Of a stretch of 64,000 bases of DNA, positions 13,620 to 25,300 are shown piece by piece. The stretch comes from Lineus longissimus. Its lineage: Eukaryota; Nemertea; Pilidiophora; Heteronemertea; Lineidae. The stretch spans positions 5,148,501 to 5,212,500 of the forward strand of contig NC_088309.1 in NCBI RefSeq assembly GCF_910592395.1, read 5' to 3'. The position numbers and the translations under genes were made by a program. A model generated the notes under the pieces. It did not search any database, had not been told where the DNA came from, and saw only the letters and a list, made by a program, of their open reading frames with translations. Positions within the stretch are counted from its first letter, which is position 1. Every line of letters begins with the position of its first letter.

Positions 13620-15618
13620 CTATTTTCGCCGCATTCTACTCGCACCACTATGATCGTCCATGTCATCGTCACTCGCGTAACCACCGCCAACCTCAAGATT
13701 GTATCCCCTTGTTGCCTGCATGAGCTCAGCATCAGGACCTTTGTTTCTATCCTCGTATAATAACACATTCAAAGTCTCTTCATAGATCTTGGCTTCTGGG
13801 AACTCAACCTAACAAAGAAAACAACAATCAGTCAAAATGAGCACTGAACATGTATGAAGCAGGCGTTCATTAGATTGCTTTTTACAGCATACTTAATTAA
13901 ACCTCAGCTGAGCATTTAAAAAGTCAACATATATTGTCCCAGTCTCAAGGACAGGTTGTGACGTAAGAGATAAACTAGTTTGTCCCCTTGATTTGTCCTC
14001 ATTCTGAAGTAGTTTGCTGATTTGTCCTCATGCGGCTCTAGGTGATTGCTGGGGCATCTACAGCCTTCTTAACAACAATCAACCACACAGGTGATGACTC
14101 TCATGTGGGAAAAGGACATAATAAAGCTGCTCCAGAATCCATGAGGAAGAATTACCGGGTTTAATATCATACCTTAGTGTGCTTTTTATCTGTACCATAA
14201 ACAATTGATGTACAGCACGTCTCGGCCACTTTCGTTCCATGTCCATAGAATGACCAGCAACATATCTCATTACTGCCAATAACGTCTTTAATAAATAGCA
14301 CACGACCATTGAACCGTAATGATAGTTTATCAAAAAGTTCGATATTCCGTAATAAGTTGTCATCTGAGTTACTGAAAAGTCAAATTGAAGGATAAGCAAC
14401 ATTTAAGGATGAAAATAGAAAATTTCTTCATTCTTGTTTTAAAATGTGTATTATATTACTAGCAGTAGTAGTGGTTACAATTTTCTTTTTACGTTCAACA
14501 ACAATAGTCGGAAGCTTTTTATTTGTCATTTAGTCTTAGTCTCATAAATTTTGCTTTAACTCTTAGCTGTAAACCTAGACCCGTCTGCAGTTAAAAGTCT
14601 ACTTCCAAGAAGATTTGTGCCAGTTTTCACACAGATTCCGAATACAGTGTGAAATTATCATTGGGACTGGATACACAACAATTCTCTATTTCATCAACTC
14701 CTCATTCTGCTTTTCCTTACCTTGTGTATGAGTATTTGTTATTGTGTCTATTGCACAGCAGTTTCACTACAGGCTGAAAAGGTAATTATGTTAAAGTTAG
14801 TTCTGGGATTCGGTTCACATCACGTAAAAACTTAGGATACAAAAATAAACATTTTGCAATTGAAGAACAAATCCCTGATTTTACTCAAATATTTCAAAAC
14901 AGAGTCAAGTTCATTGTAAGAAAACAGAGTCTGGCTTTTATCTCATCCATACCTTTGCAGTGTTAGCAATCAACGCCTGCTCTTCTTTCTGTGATGTTAT
15001 AAGAGGTACCCGACATATTGGCTCCAGTTCCTCTGTTTTCTTCTTTAAAGCAGTTTCACACTGATCTACAAGGCTTTGGACTAGATAATATTTTGATTCT
15101 GTTAGGAGTTCCTGAAGATCTCTTTTTGATTCTGGAAGCGCCACAGTACCATCACGGAGGAAGCTCAGGATTGTTCCAAACGGCTTGCCACATCGGTCAA
15201 TCAAGACCCATCCTGGAAAATAGAAAAGTACATTAGAAGGCTTTCTAGGCTAGCCTATAATAGAGAAGAGATACCTTAGCTCTCCCCCATGTTTATATTC
15301 ACAATCCAAGGTTCCCAGCGAATTTAACGGATTGATTTTCTCTTACCATATCATGCATATGAGAGCCCTAACATTGTCCACCTCCTAATTTCCCACATAC
15401 ATTTTACGTGCAAGTAGTCGTGATCATGAACACCAACAATCTTCCCACTCACCTTCCTGATCAGTCAGCACTTCCATCCGCCCACTGAACATAGCACGAA
15501 GCATGGTGTCCTGTTTAGTGAGTGTCCCAATCGTTGTGTAGAAAAGTGAACCACCAACATTTAACTTCACATACTTCGAGTCGTTTCCTTTTATCACTAA
15601 TCTCTGTTCACCAGACAT
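13620..15618 (-). CDS. KCTD10: BACURD-type BTB/POZ protein (KCTD10/KCTD13/TNFAIP1 family), five exons, complete
   Basis: Exons on the minus strand are 15618-15453, 15212-14953, 14773-14721, 14371-14173 and 13808-13620. All internal boundaries are GT-AG, and together they give 867 nt and a 288-residue protein (vertebrate relatives are 313-329). Residues about 13-105 form the T1/BTB domain: [74 protein letters not shown]. Then come the family-specific parts [68 protein letters not shown] and [20 protein letters not shown]. The C-terminus is acidic then basic ([13 protein letters not shown]). BACURDs are substrate adaptors for CUL3 ubiquitin ligases, with RhoA as the known target in vertebrates. 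The invertebrate gene is co-orthologous to the three vertebrate genes, so the symbol marks the family. The start MSGEQ at 15618 follows no acceptor and opens the domain at the usual distance. Confidence 0.95.
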
Positions 15619-15996
15619 TTCTTGTCAACACAATTAGTACTATATCGATCTTATCAACGTGGAATATTGTGAATAAAATGAGATTAGGGTGCGACAAGTG
15701 TGTAAAAAGTCGAACTGCAAGAAATTTTAATCACTGTTCTAAAAATAGTAACAGCAATACACAGAGCTATGCGTTATCCATGAGTTCGCGATGCAAAGTT
15801 CACGTGAATCATACATTTGTCTGTAACTATGAATAAACACAATCATTTTAAACAAAAAACAGGTCACATACACAACCATTACTCGACAATATAATCAGGG
15901 CCAAATTATATTTTTCTATCAATAAAAATATGACGGTCCAATTTGTATCGATATCTTTAAATTCACTGCCATATGTCTGCATTCCACAGCTTCAAA
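15619..15996. promoter_or_regulatory. Shared head-to-head promoter region between KCTD and IFT20 genes
   Basis: Only 378 bp separate the two start codons, which face away from each other. This arrangement is typical of bidirectional promoters. No TATA box is evident at the expected distance for either gene. Another in-frame ATG exists at 15973 on the IFT20 side, and the family start fits 15997 better. Confidence 0.6.
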
Positions 15997-17401
15997 ATGG
16001 CTGACGAGGTGATGGCGAAAGCTGGGCTCCACTTTGATGAGCTAAATAAAATACGAGTCCTTGAACCAGATGCTGCTGGTCAAACTACAGAGTTAAAAGA
16101 AGAGTGTAAAGATTTTGTGGAAAGTAGGTTGAGGCAGGCAGTGATCGTTTATAGTGTCAAAATCATTTTACAAATCAGTTGTCAAGGACTTGCTAATGCT
16201 TTCAATCATGCATAAATGATGAAGATGTTAAACTGCAGGCATCAGGAAACACGGAAATCCTAGGCATGCCACTAGGCATAGCTTAGCTAGTTAGCTGAGG
16301 TTCTAAGTACGTGTTTCAGGCTATTTAGCCTAGGCCTACTAGTATATTAGTTTACATTTGACATGTTGGAATTTTCACGAGTTTCGAGGTGTGTGCCTAC
16401 CTAGGCCTAGACACCTGCACTACACTACAGACATGACAAAAGACTACTGACTAGGCTGCTTAAAGATTCAATGCAATTAATTGCTCTCACATTCTTTTTC
16501 AGAAATATCAGATTTCCAAAAGATTGTCGGAACATTCATTGATATGGTTGATGGTGTGTCAAAAGAAGTTGAAAAGGAAAAAATGAAGGTATGTGGCCCT
16601 AGAGGAGAATTGCATTGACATGTTTTATCAATACTTCTTTGGCATGGCTTTCTTATAAATTCATATCAATATCGTGATTCCTTCTTCTTAGATCTTCTAG
16701 TCATAAAAGATTCCTATTTTTCTATCTATTTTTGAAAACCAGAGAAGAAACTGAATTCACAAATGTAACAATTTTTTTGTCTAAAACTGGTTTACCACTA
16801 GAATGCACCCTCCAGCTCCTTGTCAATGTCGGGTAAAACATTGTTCCCTTTCTCAGGCAATTGGTTCAAGAAATCTACTGAAGTCCATGGCGAAGCAGCG
16901 AGAGGCACAGCAGCAGCAGTTACAAGCTTTGATAGCAGAAAAGAAAATGCAATTAGAAAGGTGAGTGAAAGATTAGCAATGCTGCCAAAGGCCTGATTGA
17001 TTCACTGCAAATTCTTCCCTTATGATAAATGTCTTAAATCGTTGATCAGAACATGCTATGCTTTTTTCCTTTTTTGGGGGAAACGGCAGTGAATTGTCAA
17101 GTCACTCCATATGTGTTTTGTAAGTTACTGTTTGGCTGATCAATATTCTGTTTTTTCGTTTGATAGTATATTTGATGATAGGTGTTGGTCCTTTTAACTA
17201 TCCATTATGTACTTGCATTTATAAACTGCCCATGATATTGGATTATTTTCATCTGATAGCTTGTTTTTACTTTATAATCAAAAAATTATTATGACAAAAC
17301 TTTTTGTTATCCTTTGCAGATTGCGAGTTCAGTATGAAGCATTACAAAAGGAAGAAATCGAACAAAATGAATTCATAGAGCAGTTCATCTTACAGAAATG
17401 A
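15997..17401 (+). CDS. IFT20: Intraflagellar transport protein 20, four exons, complete
   Basis: Exons 15997-16123, 16503-16588, 16857-16960 and 17320-17401 join in frame with GT-AG introns, giving 399 nt and 132 residues, exactly the length of human IFT20. Diagnostic stretches are [66 protein letters not shown] and the C-terminal [13 protein letters not shown]. Most of the protein from about residue 70 is a charged coiled coil, as in the family. IFT20 is the Golgi-linked subunit of the IFT-B complex and sorts membrane cargo to the cilium. The start at 15997 (MADEV) is chosen because the family begins about eight residues before GLHFDELNK; an in-frame ATG eight codons earlier would add a non-conserved extension. 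Confidence 0.97.
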
Positions 17402-18426
17402 CGGATTGATTACTTGATCTATGAAAAGACTCTATGTCAATCAGTTACAAAGGACAGAAGATCTGACGTATCTGAGTGACTTACAACGTGTAAAATGTGG
17501 AAGTGTACATGTAAATCCGTCCTCTTCACTGACACTGGAGGCTTTGCTAGCTTGAAAGTTCTGGAATTGATTTGGTGGTTCAGAATTTTGAAGCACTGGC
17601 TGTTTTTGAAAAAGACTGGTAGTTTTGTTTGATTAAGTTATTCAGGGATAGATGAATTTGGACATTCTACAGACAATGTCAATGATAGGGAAAACTAGAA
17701 AGCTGTTGTTTTGCCCTATGTCAAGGACATTTGTTTGCAACTGCAGTTGGCAAATGTTGTCAGCTGTCTCTCTTCTTGCCCACTTCGGACCCCAGGCAAC
17801 TTTTTCAAAGATCCTCTTATTTTTCTCTTCTACTTCTACATGTGTTCTTGTATTGTATGCTGTGCTATTTTTAGAATCCGTCCAAAAGAAAATGCACCAT
17901 GGATACAGAAGCTGAAACTGATGTTTTCGTGAACAAAGAAAGATATGTGGCTGCAAAACTAAAAAGGTTAACCGTAAAACAGCACAACTGGTAATCTTAA
18001 ATTGTATGTGAATAATGATTAGGACATCAACTCCTGTAGTTAAGTGTTTTTCTTTGTCACATGCATATTTTTGTTTTAGGCTTTGTATATACACACATAT
18101 GTACTGGTACCACTTGCAAATAAAGCATATTGTTTGTATCAATTTTTTCAAATGCGTAATTTTTTGCTGTGCATGAAGATTGAGTTAACTCTCTTATTCA
18201 AACCAGCGGTGGATAGGATGTGTTGATGGCGGTGGTTGTAATGTCTCTCTTTTCACAGGCTTCTGTCCATTGTGGTGTGCTGGTTGTGACAATGTCTTTG
18301 TTTTGACCTGTTGGTTGGTTTCGACATGGCTCACTTGGTATTTGGTGAGAGCTACTTGTGAAAGCATCATTGATTGTCTTAAAGCGCAAGATGCCCCCAT
18401 TCTCCCACTCAGACATTATATACAAT
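17402..18426. other. IFT20 3' UTR and flank up to the amplified unit
   Basis: No independent gene is recognised. A long minus-strand open frame (17642-18151) lies antisense to the IFT20 3' UTR. A 75-codon minus-strand frame (18198-18425) abuts the left end of amplified unit 1; I cannot place it in a family. Confidence 0.5.
18119..18124 (+). promoter_or_regulatory. Polyadenylation signal, probably IFT20
   Basis: AATAAA at the end of a 720-nt AT-rich tail that follows the IFT20 stop, in TTGCAAATAAAGC context. No better signal precedes it. Confidence 0.5.
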
Positions 18427-19197
18427 ATTGCGCCTCATTCCATGTCGATTGACAGTTTCAATTTTAATGAATCCATCATGTCCGCAGTAAGAAAAAGTCC
18501 CGACTCCCTCCACATTCTGAAGGCCCTCACATTGGGATCCTGAGCTTCAGGGCCTTTCCTATTAACTAACACGTGCAAGTGGGAGGATTTGACTGACAGT
18601 GACACACAGCCGGTGCGAGGACCATGCTATAAGACACTTTTGGATTTCAGAAATCAAATTTCGAAATTCTGCAGATCGTATCGTCGCCCACAGATAGTGC
18701 CGCTGTGACAGTTAAAAATATTCCTTGATAGAGTGTCATGGGAACATACTAGGATTATAAGGTGTTCAAATAGTTTGCGTTTTAATCACTTGTTCTAATT
18801 TTAGGCCAAAACTGCATAAACAATATTAATGTATGTAAGTATGCTCACCTTAATAACAGCATGTTTTGGAGTGATTTCACTGGTGCCAGAGGCTTGAGAG
18901 TGCAGTGTTGGTTACGGACTTATTTATCAGATGCCCCTCTTGCGCGTTGAATGATCAGATGAGAGCATAGAAGCTAGAATCAGCTGTACAGTCCGGCTTT
19001 AACTTTATGTACCTTCTGACACTTATTTGACAATCATGTTCATCTTCACAAGCAGCAGCTGAGCGCTAATTCAATAGATCTTATGGCCCGCCCCGCTTTT
19101 TGCTGGTATTTATTCGCGCCTATTTTTCAGTACGACATTCTTGACGACATTCTCGTTATCAGGACCCGCACTTTCCGGCATAAGACCATCATCAAGA

Positions 19198-20388
19198 ATG
19201 TTACCGTTGAGACTAGTGGTGTTAGTCCTCTGTATTTTGGTCATAGGGACCACAGGGCACGAGCGGTAAGTTCCAGTTGTTCCTCATCCTGCAGTTCCTC
19301 ATAGCTCATCCCGGCCATGAATTCTTCGTGTAAATTCTTAGTGGTTTTAAAATGCAAACACATTGATGTGAACCTCAAACATTCTCATGAATACATAGAG
19401 CATGTTATTGATAACTTTGCGCACCCGCCATGCACTCGTCAGCTCAAATGAAAGTAAAACATCATGAAACGTGATGGGATGACAGCTCAGAACGCTCTCT
19501 GTCCGGCTTAATCTACCTGATAAATCAAACATATCAATTTCAAAGAAAAAGCTAATTAAATTCTGTCTGAATTACTGAGGCCCATTTCACGAATAATTAG
19601 AAAATGCTTTGGTCAAAATTTGCTGTATCTTTCAAGCCGCACAGATAGCATCCAGAACTATCGAATTCGGAATTCGAATTTTCAATACGATTTATTATGA
19701 AGAATTGAAAGGGAAATGAAAAATCCCATGTTTCCCGCGGTTTCTAGTATAGTCAATTCCCGCAGGTCCTGCCGGAGGTATATTTTACCAATGATTGCAA
19801 ACAAACACTGAGATGATAACGCAAGTAGATCTTGAATGTGTGGTATATACGTGTAATTCTCATTCAAGTCAGGATTTAGAACAAGAGAACATAGTTTTGA
19901 GTTTTTATATATACTTTGAAATTCCTGCATGCCAACAAGTAGGAGGAAAAGAAACAAGACCTTGAGGAAAACTTTGAAATTAATATTTTTTACCATTTCA
20001 TTTTTTGTTATAAAACCGTTTTAAACTGTGTGTCTAAAAAGATATTTGATTAAACATTTTGTTCATATTTTGTATGATATCAGAAGTTTGGAAATGATGA
20101 TGAGTTTATGACCATCGACAATGCGGCATGTTATAACATGAGGTGATGTCATCGCGGGACCTCTTCGGACCAAGTGCCTGTGTGACAGACAATACATATT
20201 TTTACAGGTCAGGGAGCTTCCATCCATCCAGCCGCGGCAAGCCATCCAGTGGTTCTCGGTCACACAGCAGATATCAGTCAGGCAAGCCCAGGGGGAGGCA
20301 TTCGTCAGGGAGCCACAGGCCCAAAAGAAACATTCACTCCGGCCGCCACGAGCGATCCGTTCGCGATCGGTCATCCAGAAGACATTAG
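19198..20388 (+). CDS. Secreted Ser/Arg/His-rich peptide, copy 1 (two exons)
   Basis: Exon 1 is 19198-19265 and exon 2 is 20208-20388, joined across a GTAAGT...ACAG intron to give 82 residues. The N-terminus MLPLRLVVLVLCILVIGTTG is a clear signal peptide; cleavage is likely near GTTG|HE. The mature part is about 60 residues, strongly basic and low-complexity (SSRGKPSSGSRSHSRYQ, GRHSSGSHRPKRNIHS, RHERSVRDRSSRRH), with no cysteine. KR and RR pairs could be processing sites. I recognise no family. The start ATG has A at -3. An acceptor-like TTTTTCAG ends at 19130, so a 5' UTR exon boundary may lie there. The same exons are also open in a second frame, discussed in the findings. It is tail-to-tail with the carrier gene, the stop codons being 650 bp apart. 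Confidence 0.58.
19682..19996 (-). other. Antisense open frame with signal-like N-terminus inside the secreted-gene intron
   Basis: This 104-codon minus-strand frame starts MVKNINFKVFLKVLFLFLLL, which looks like a signal peptide or membrane anchor. It continues with two cysteines and an NYT glycosylation-type site. Matching frames lie at 30898-31212, 35371-35685 and 39387-39701 with few changes. In copy 5 the start is lost and a transposon interrupts the frame. Conservation may reflect only recent duplication, and no splice partners were found. Confidence 0.25.
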
Positions 20389-20908
20389 TCAAGCAAGCCG
20401 TGGGGGAGGCATTCGTCAGGGAAATACAAGCCGGTTTGGTGGAGGCCTTCGTCAAGGAGTTTCTATTCGAGTTACTCCCCCTCAAAAAGCTACGTTCAGT
20501 CGGGATGGGCGATTCACGCTACAATAGTTGATCTTGAGAAATAATGCAACAATCGCTCATGAAGCATTGTTAGTAGAAATCTTGCTTTTAACTTACAATG
20601 TAGTATCAATCTGCAACAAATAAGCTTGAAGTTTATTGAAAACCGTTTTTTTACTCCTTTATTATATATATCTACCATTGTTTTAAAGGACCAGTGGTAA
20701 GGGCATTATCAAAAAGCAAACCCAGCGGTTCCAGTGCGGGTTTCTACTGAATGAGATTTGGCGCGATATCTCATGCGATTTGTGCTTTGTTTGGGTGCAG
20801 CAGAATCCTTATTGTGGAACGACAAGCACTGCTGCATGCGTTAGGTTGTCGCAAAATTTTTATTGTATGACCAGATTTGATTCCTTAAGGGTATTTCCAC
20901 TGAATGCG

Positions 20909-20914
20909 TTTATT
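20909..20914 (-). promoter_or_regulatory. Polyadenylation signal of carrier copy 1 (minus strand)
   Basis: AATAAA on the minus strand, 124 nt past the carrier stop codon; a matching hexamer is present in the other copies. Confidence 0.5.
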
Positions 20915-21037
20915 TGAAAGACTCTGGTGGAATCATATACCCTCATCGTACAGCGGGTCACAGTTTCCTGTGTTCCACAGTGTTTTTGATGACCGAGACC
21001 AGGTCAATTACCACTGACAAAGGAAGGTGCGCACGTA

Positions 21038-23938
21038 TCATGATCGATGTCCATCAGAACGATCACTATAGATGTGATCAAAGTTCGAAATTCCATTCGA
21101 AAATATCAGTACTTTCATATAAACTGAAAGCATAATTGCATTCATTAAACAACCTCTTACTACAGACAGTGAAAACCCCCGAAAGAACGTTTTAAAGCCA
21201 TCTTCTCGGTAGGTCTTCCGTATACAGTCTAAAGTTCCATTGTATCTCACGCCAAGGCTGTCTGCTACTATCCTGGTCCGTATGACGTCCCATGGCATAA
21301 TGGCGGTCCACAAGACAGCTCCAGCAATGCCGCCTGCAAGACATCCAATGACGATTCCATTCGGCCTAAATAGAGAGTACGAACATAATCTTTCCCGCAA
21401 GAATATGAACGCCGGGATGAAGGTTATACTGGTGGGTATTTGCATGATCAAATTGATGGCCAGGCCCCGGTAAAGACCGCGCAGACCCTTGCTTTGGTAG
21501 ACGTCTTCCAGGCAGCAGAGTGATCCCTTGTAATACACCCGAGAGCCATGTTTGGCGCGCTCTGGAACCAGGTAAAGAACAACGTATAATCGGTATATAT
21601 CATCAACAACAGTGGCTGGGTTTGGCTTTATAAATATCACAGTTCTCCTGCCGTAAAAACACTTAAACGTTTAAGACGAGATCACAAACTTTATACTGGG
21701 TTACAGTAAAGACCATGGCTGATTGCCGACACCCGATGGGAACAAAAAGGCTGATGATGAGGGTAGACCTTTATTTAGAATGTGGAAAAATGAAACTGCT
21801 CTATAGCCCATGTGATCGTTTTCTTAAGTCGCGCACTATACTACGCGGGGCGGAACACCAATGCCGGTCACTGACCGGTTAGCTGATCGCATCTCTGCCA
21901 CGAAAACCTTGGGACGACCTTTCGCTCTTTTTACAACACTTGGGATCTCCAAACACGAAACTTACGTTTGTTTCCGGCCTGTGTTTGTAACGTCGACTTA
22001 ATGACATCAAGCGGACACCGAATGATGAGTGACGAAACCCCTCCGACATAACCAGCAACCATGTGATCTGTGTAAGCCAACTTTGAAGTATTTCGCCATT
22101 TTATTATCTCTTTCAATACCTGGCTATAAACGCCAAAATATATCGAGAATTGGATGGAGTTGTTGTACAGAGGCATGGACAACCCTCTGAAGAAACCAGT
22201 AAACTGAAATATAAGCATGACAATTGCCTGCACGATATTAAATGTACGCCCTATTCCCAGGAACTATACTCTGTTACAACAACGGAATTAACAAGCTTCA
22301 AGGCAAAATACTTCCATAATAATACTTTTTGAAAGATTCTGATCAGGGTTAGCATGACAGGACTGGGAGAGTCGCTCTCAACCTTCAATTTAGAGGACTT
22401 GCTTTTCTGTCCCGGCAGTTACCGCTGTGGCAAAAGGAGACTCGTCTGTAGCTATCATATACATATGCTCCACATGAAATGACTGTCCGAGTTACTGATG
22501 CCATGCGCTTCAAGATATTTGTCTTTGATGGATGAAATGATGATCTTAAAGGTTTACATCCAAAATAATGATGTCGGCGTCCCTCTCATATCTAACCCTA
22601 TAGCCGTCGTTCCCTCAAACGGCAAAGAATACGACGTATCGAAACTCACTATGCCATCTCTTCGTATCTTACGTAAGACATCAAGAAGCCGTAGTTTCCC
22701 TTGGGACACTTCTAGAGTTTGCAGCTGCACCTATAAATACAACAAAAGTGAACAAACTATAGTTACGGTAAGATCGCATGGTCCGGTTTCGAAACTTTCC
22801 TCTTGCCGTTGGTGAGTCGCGACAACTACTCGAACTGGTGCCAGCCAAATCGCCGTCGAGGAAGCAAATGTCACGTTTGAACTCTCGCTCGCGAGGTGTT
22901 TGAACGCAGATTGTATCGGAAACACTTTTTCGTGCCTTATCAGTGCCTTCAGAATAACATGTTGTTAATTCGTGCCAAAGGTACATGTATCTCAATCTGA
23001 CCTTGACAATTACCTTCGTTGTGTCCAATGGATGCCCAACAACAAGAGCAGCAGCCCCTGAAAAGTAACCGCGAAACGCAGTGTATATACATGTATGAAC
23101 TAAATTTAGGCGATATAATAATTCTTAGCATATTTTGGTTCAGACGTTTCCAATTTTCGAACCGAAAATTGCATGCGTGTATCAGAACTTTTCAAAATGG
23201 TTTCATAAGATGGTCTTTCCTTTCATTCATCTGACGGTCGGTTGAATGCGACACCGGGCCACGATCGCCCGGCCCTCTGACTGCTTTTCGGATTGCGTGT
23301 CGAGTGGCTGCAATATGCTGCCAAACAGAGAAGTTTACGGAAACACTTCATGAAATACAAATGTTTGTATGCAGCCTTGGTCCCAAGGCCACCTACCAAA
23401 GCCAGTCTCTATGTAACTGGCTGATGGCTTTCTGATGCCACTGAAAACGTAAGTTGGTCAAAGGGCTTTCATTTTGTTCAAATAATTTCACTAGTTTTAG
23501 CTGTACTTGACAATTTAAAGGTCTACGATGTTCGTGCTCATCGTATTTTCTTTAAGGCTCAGTGAATAGAAGTATAAACATTACCGAAATATAGTTATCA
23601 TGCACACAAAATTCGCTGAAACCATTGGCGGGGTTTGTGGTATTTGAAATAGTACAGGCTACAGAACGTCATTGCTGAGTACGCACATGTATTTGTTTTG
23701 TTTTAGAAATTTTCAAATCCAATTTTGACAAGGTTAAGGCGTAAGTGTAGGCAAGGTACATGCCGTTTCGCCAAGTGACCTATAGCTCACGATCAAAATT
23801 TGGCAAACATCGCAGTGCATAATTTAATGAAAGAACCCCAAACCCCTGGACCAACTTACGTTTTTAGTGGAATCACGAGCGAACTTTACCTCCACAGGCA
23901 CCGGCAATCCAGTCAATGACTGAGTTCTTTCCCATCAT
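21038..23938 (-). CDS. SLC25A45/47/48-like mitochondrial carrier, copy 1, five exons, complete
   Basis: Exons on the minus strand are 23938-23890, 23057-23014, 22730-22650, 22203-21966 and 21561-21038. All have GT-AG borders and join in frame to 936 nt, a 311-residue protein of normal carrier length. Three tandem carrier repeats each show the PX[DE]XX[KR] signature: GHPLDTTKVQLQT (exons 2-3), CPLDVIKSTLQTQ (exon 4) and MPWDVIRTRI (exon 5). The protein begins MMGKNSVIDWIAGACGGAAA, as in this subfamily. The linker NKQRAKHGSRVYYKGSLCC and the ending FFRGFSLSVVRGCLMNAIML also match SLC25A45/47/48. Such carriers sit in the mitochondrial inner membrane and exchange amino-acid or carnitine-type metabolites; the substrate here is not predictable. 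It is head-to-head with the FABP gene 2 kb away. This is the only complete copy of five. Confidence 0.92.
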
Positions 23939-24283
23939 TTTCGTAATGTTCTCACAACATTACAAGATTGAAAGTCCCCGTAATAAAATTCGTCACTGAG
24001 GTGTTGTGGTCTACATCTTGTCATTGCCGATATACGTCAAGAGTCGTTTACTGTTTACTGAGTACACAGTTATTGGTATTTTCGAAACGGTTCAACAAAA
24101 TTGCTTTACAATGTATATAAAGTCAGTGTCATAGCCAAATATAGAACGTTCCTTTATGTTCGCTTGGTATATAGGCCAACGCGAGTAAAGCTTGATATTC
24201 TAAAACCACGAAGGCCTTAAAAAGAAGCAGAATTCTAAAAGTCCGATTGCCAGCAAAGGCCTTAGTGCATTTTCAAAATACAT
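23334..24283. other. Carrier intron 1 and upstream flank
   Basis: Apart from carrier exon 1 (23890-23938), no other feature is seen here. The segment has no counterpart in copies 2-5, consistent with deletion there. Confidence 0.6.
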
Positions 24284-25300
24284 GTAGTTATGGTTTATGC
24301 CTGTTTCGCCTATTCCTGTTTCGCCTATTCCTGTTTCGCCTACAAAATTCCTGTTTCGCCTATTCCTGATTCGCCTATTCCTGTTCCGCCTATTCCTTTT
24401 TCGCCTATTCCTTTTTCGCCTATTTCCTGTTTGGCCTATTTCCTGTTTGGCCTATTTCCTGTTTCGCCTATTCCTGTTTCGCCTACTTTCCAGTACCCCT
24501 ACAATAAATCGACTCTCCCACGGGGAACCTTAGGGATGCATGTCCATTTTATGGGGAAAATGTGAGGGGACAATTGGATGATGTTAACGATGTGATGACA
24601 ATTTGACTAATCAAATGCCATCAACTTTGTTAACAAACCATGCCATGACCGTTTTGAAAGAGTCACCTTGAAAGCGGGGACAGTCGGGACTTATTTGACC
24701 ATAGGACCATAGGACCATACTGACACACAATAAAAACTAATAGATTAAGTAGAGTAAAGCAGTCGTTTATTTTATGAAAACTGAATTCATGAGTTTTTGA
24801 TAAAAATACATAATATTGTACATTCTCATAATTATTTGATCAAAATCAGCTGTAAAACCCATGTCATAATATACATGTAGGTACAGCACATATAAAGTCA
24901 AACAAGGTGGAAAATACATATCATGATATTATGTCAGACAAGGTAACTGATGGCATCAATGTAACTCATTATGTCCCTCACTCCATTGACGTATTGTTCT
25001 TTGAGGCGTAACATGCGTTCGTCAATGCGTACATATGTGGCTCTCCTCGGGTTGGGTCGGTCAGTAAGGGACGGTTCATATTCCTACGTCTGTGGGGAGG
25101 TTAGCAATACATTTGAATAGGCGAAACAGGAATAGGCTAAACAGGAATTAGGCGAAACAGGAATAGGCTAAACAGGAATTAGGCGAAACAGGAATAGGCG
25201 AAACAGGAATTAGGCGAAACAGGAATTAGGCGAAACAGGAATAGGCGAAACAGGAATAGGCGGAACAGGAATAGGCGAAACAGGAATACACCGTAGTTAT
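24284..25300. mobile_element. Foldback-like non-autonomous transposon with target-site duplication
   Basis: The element spans 24292-25292 (1,001 bp) and is flanked on both sides by GTAGTTAT, an 8-bp target-site duplication (24284-24291 and 25293-25300). The ends are inverted: the left begins GGTTTATGCCTGTTTCGCC and the right, read inward on the other strand, begins GGTGTATTCCTGTTTCGCC. Each arm is made of tandem 15-bp units (CCTGTTTCGCCTATT on the left, 24298-24487; its reverse complement on the right, 25117-25287), with variants such as TTGGCC and TAAACA. The 630-bp centre has no open frame of note, so it needs a transposase from elsewhere. This design matches foldback elements such as FB and Galileo. 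Confidence 0.85.

Larger units (their letters stand above)
18427..23333. repeat. Amplified unit, copy 1
   Basis: First of five tandem units containing the secreted-protein gene (plus) and the SLC25 carrier (minus). It is the only copy with all five carrier exons linked (exon 1 lies just outside, at 23890-23938). Sequence from 18427 (GCGCCTCATTCCATGTCG) recurs near 29650, 38130 and 42143; homology with copy 2 on the right ends near 23333. By eye, identity between copies is very high, with isolated substitutions and small indels. Confidence 0.93.

Noticed and set aside
17642-18151. 169-codon minus-strand frame
   Set aside because: Lies antisense to the IFT20 3' UTR, with low-complexity hydrophobic and Cys/Ile-rich composition and no known domain.
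22498-22815. Plus-strand frames over carrier exon 3 (22498-22815) and similar frames at 21240, 32461, 36929 and 40932
   Set aside because: They are antisense to real carrier exons and recur only because the unit is duplicated.
24290-24565. 91- and 78-codon frames of PIPVSP/FRLFLF repeats
   Set aside because: They are translations of the 15-bp tandem repeats forming the left arm of the foldback element.
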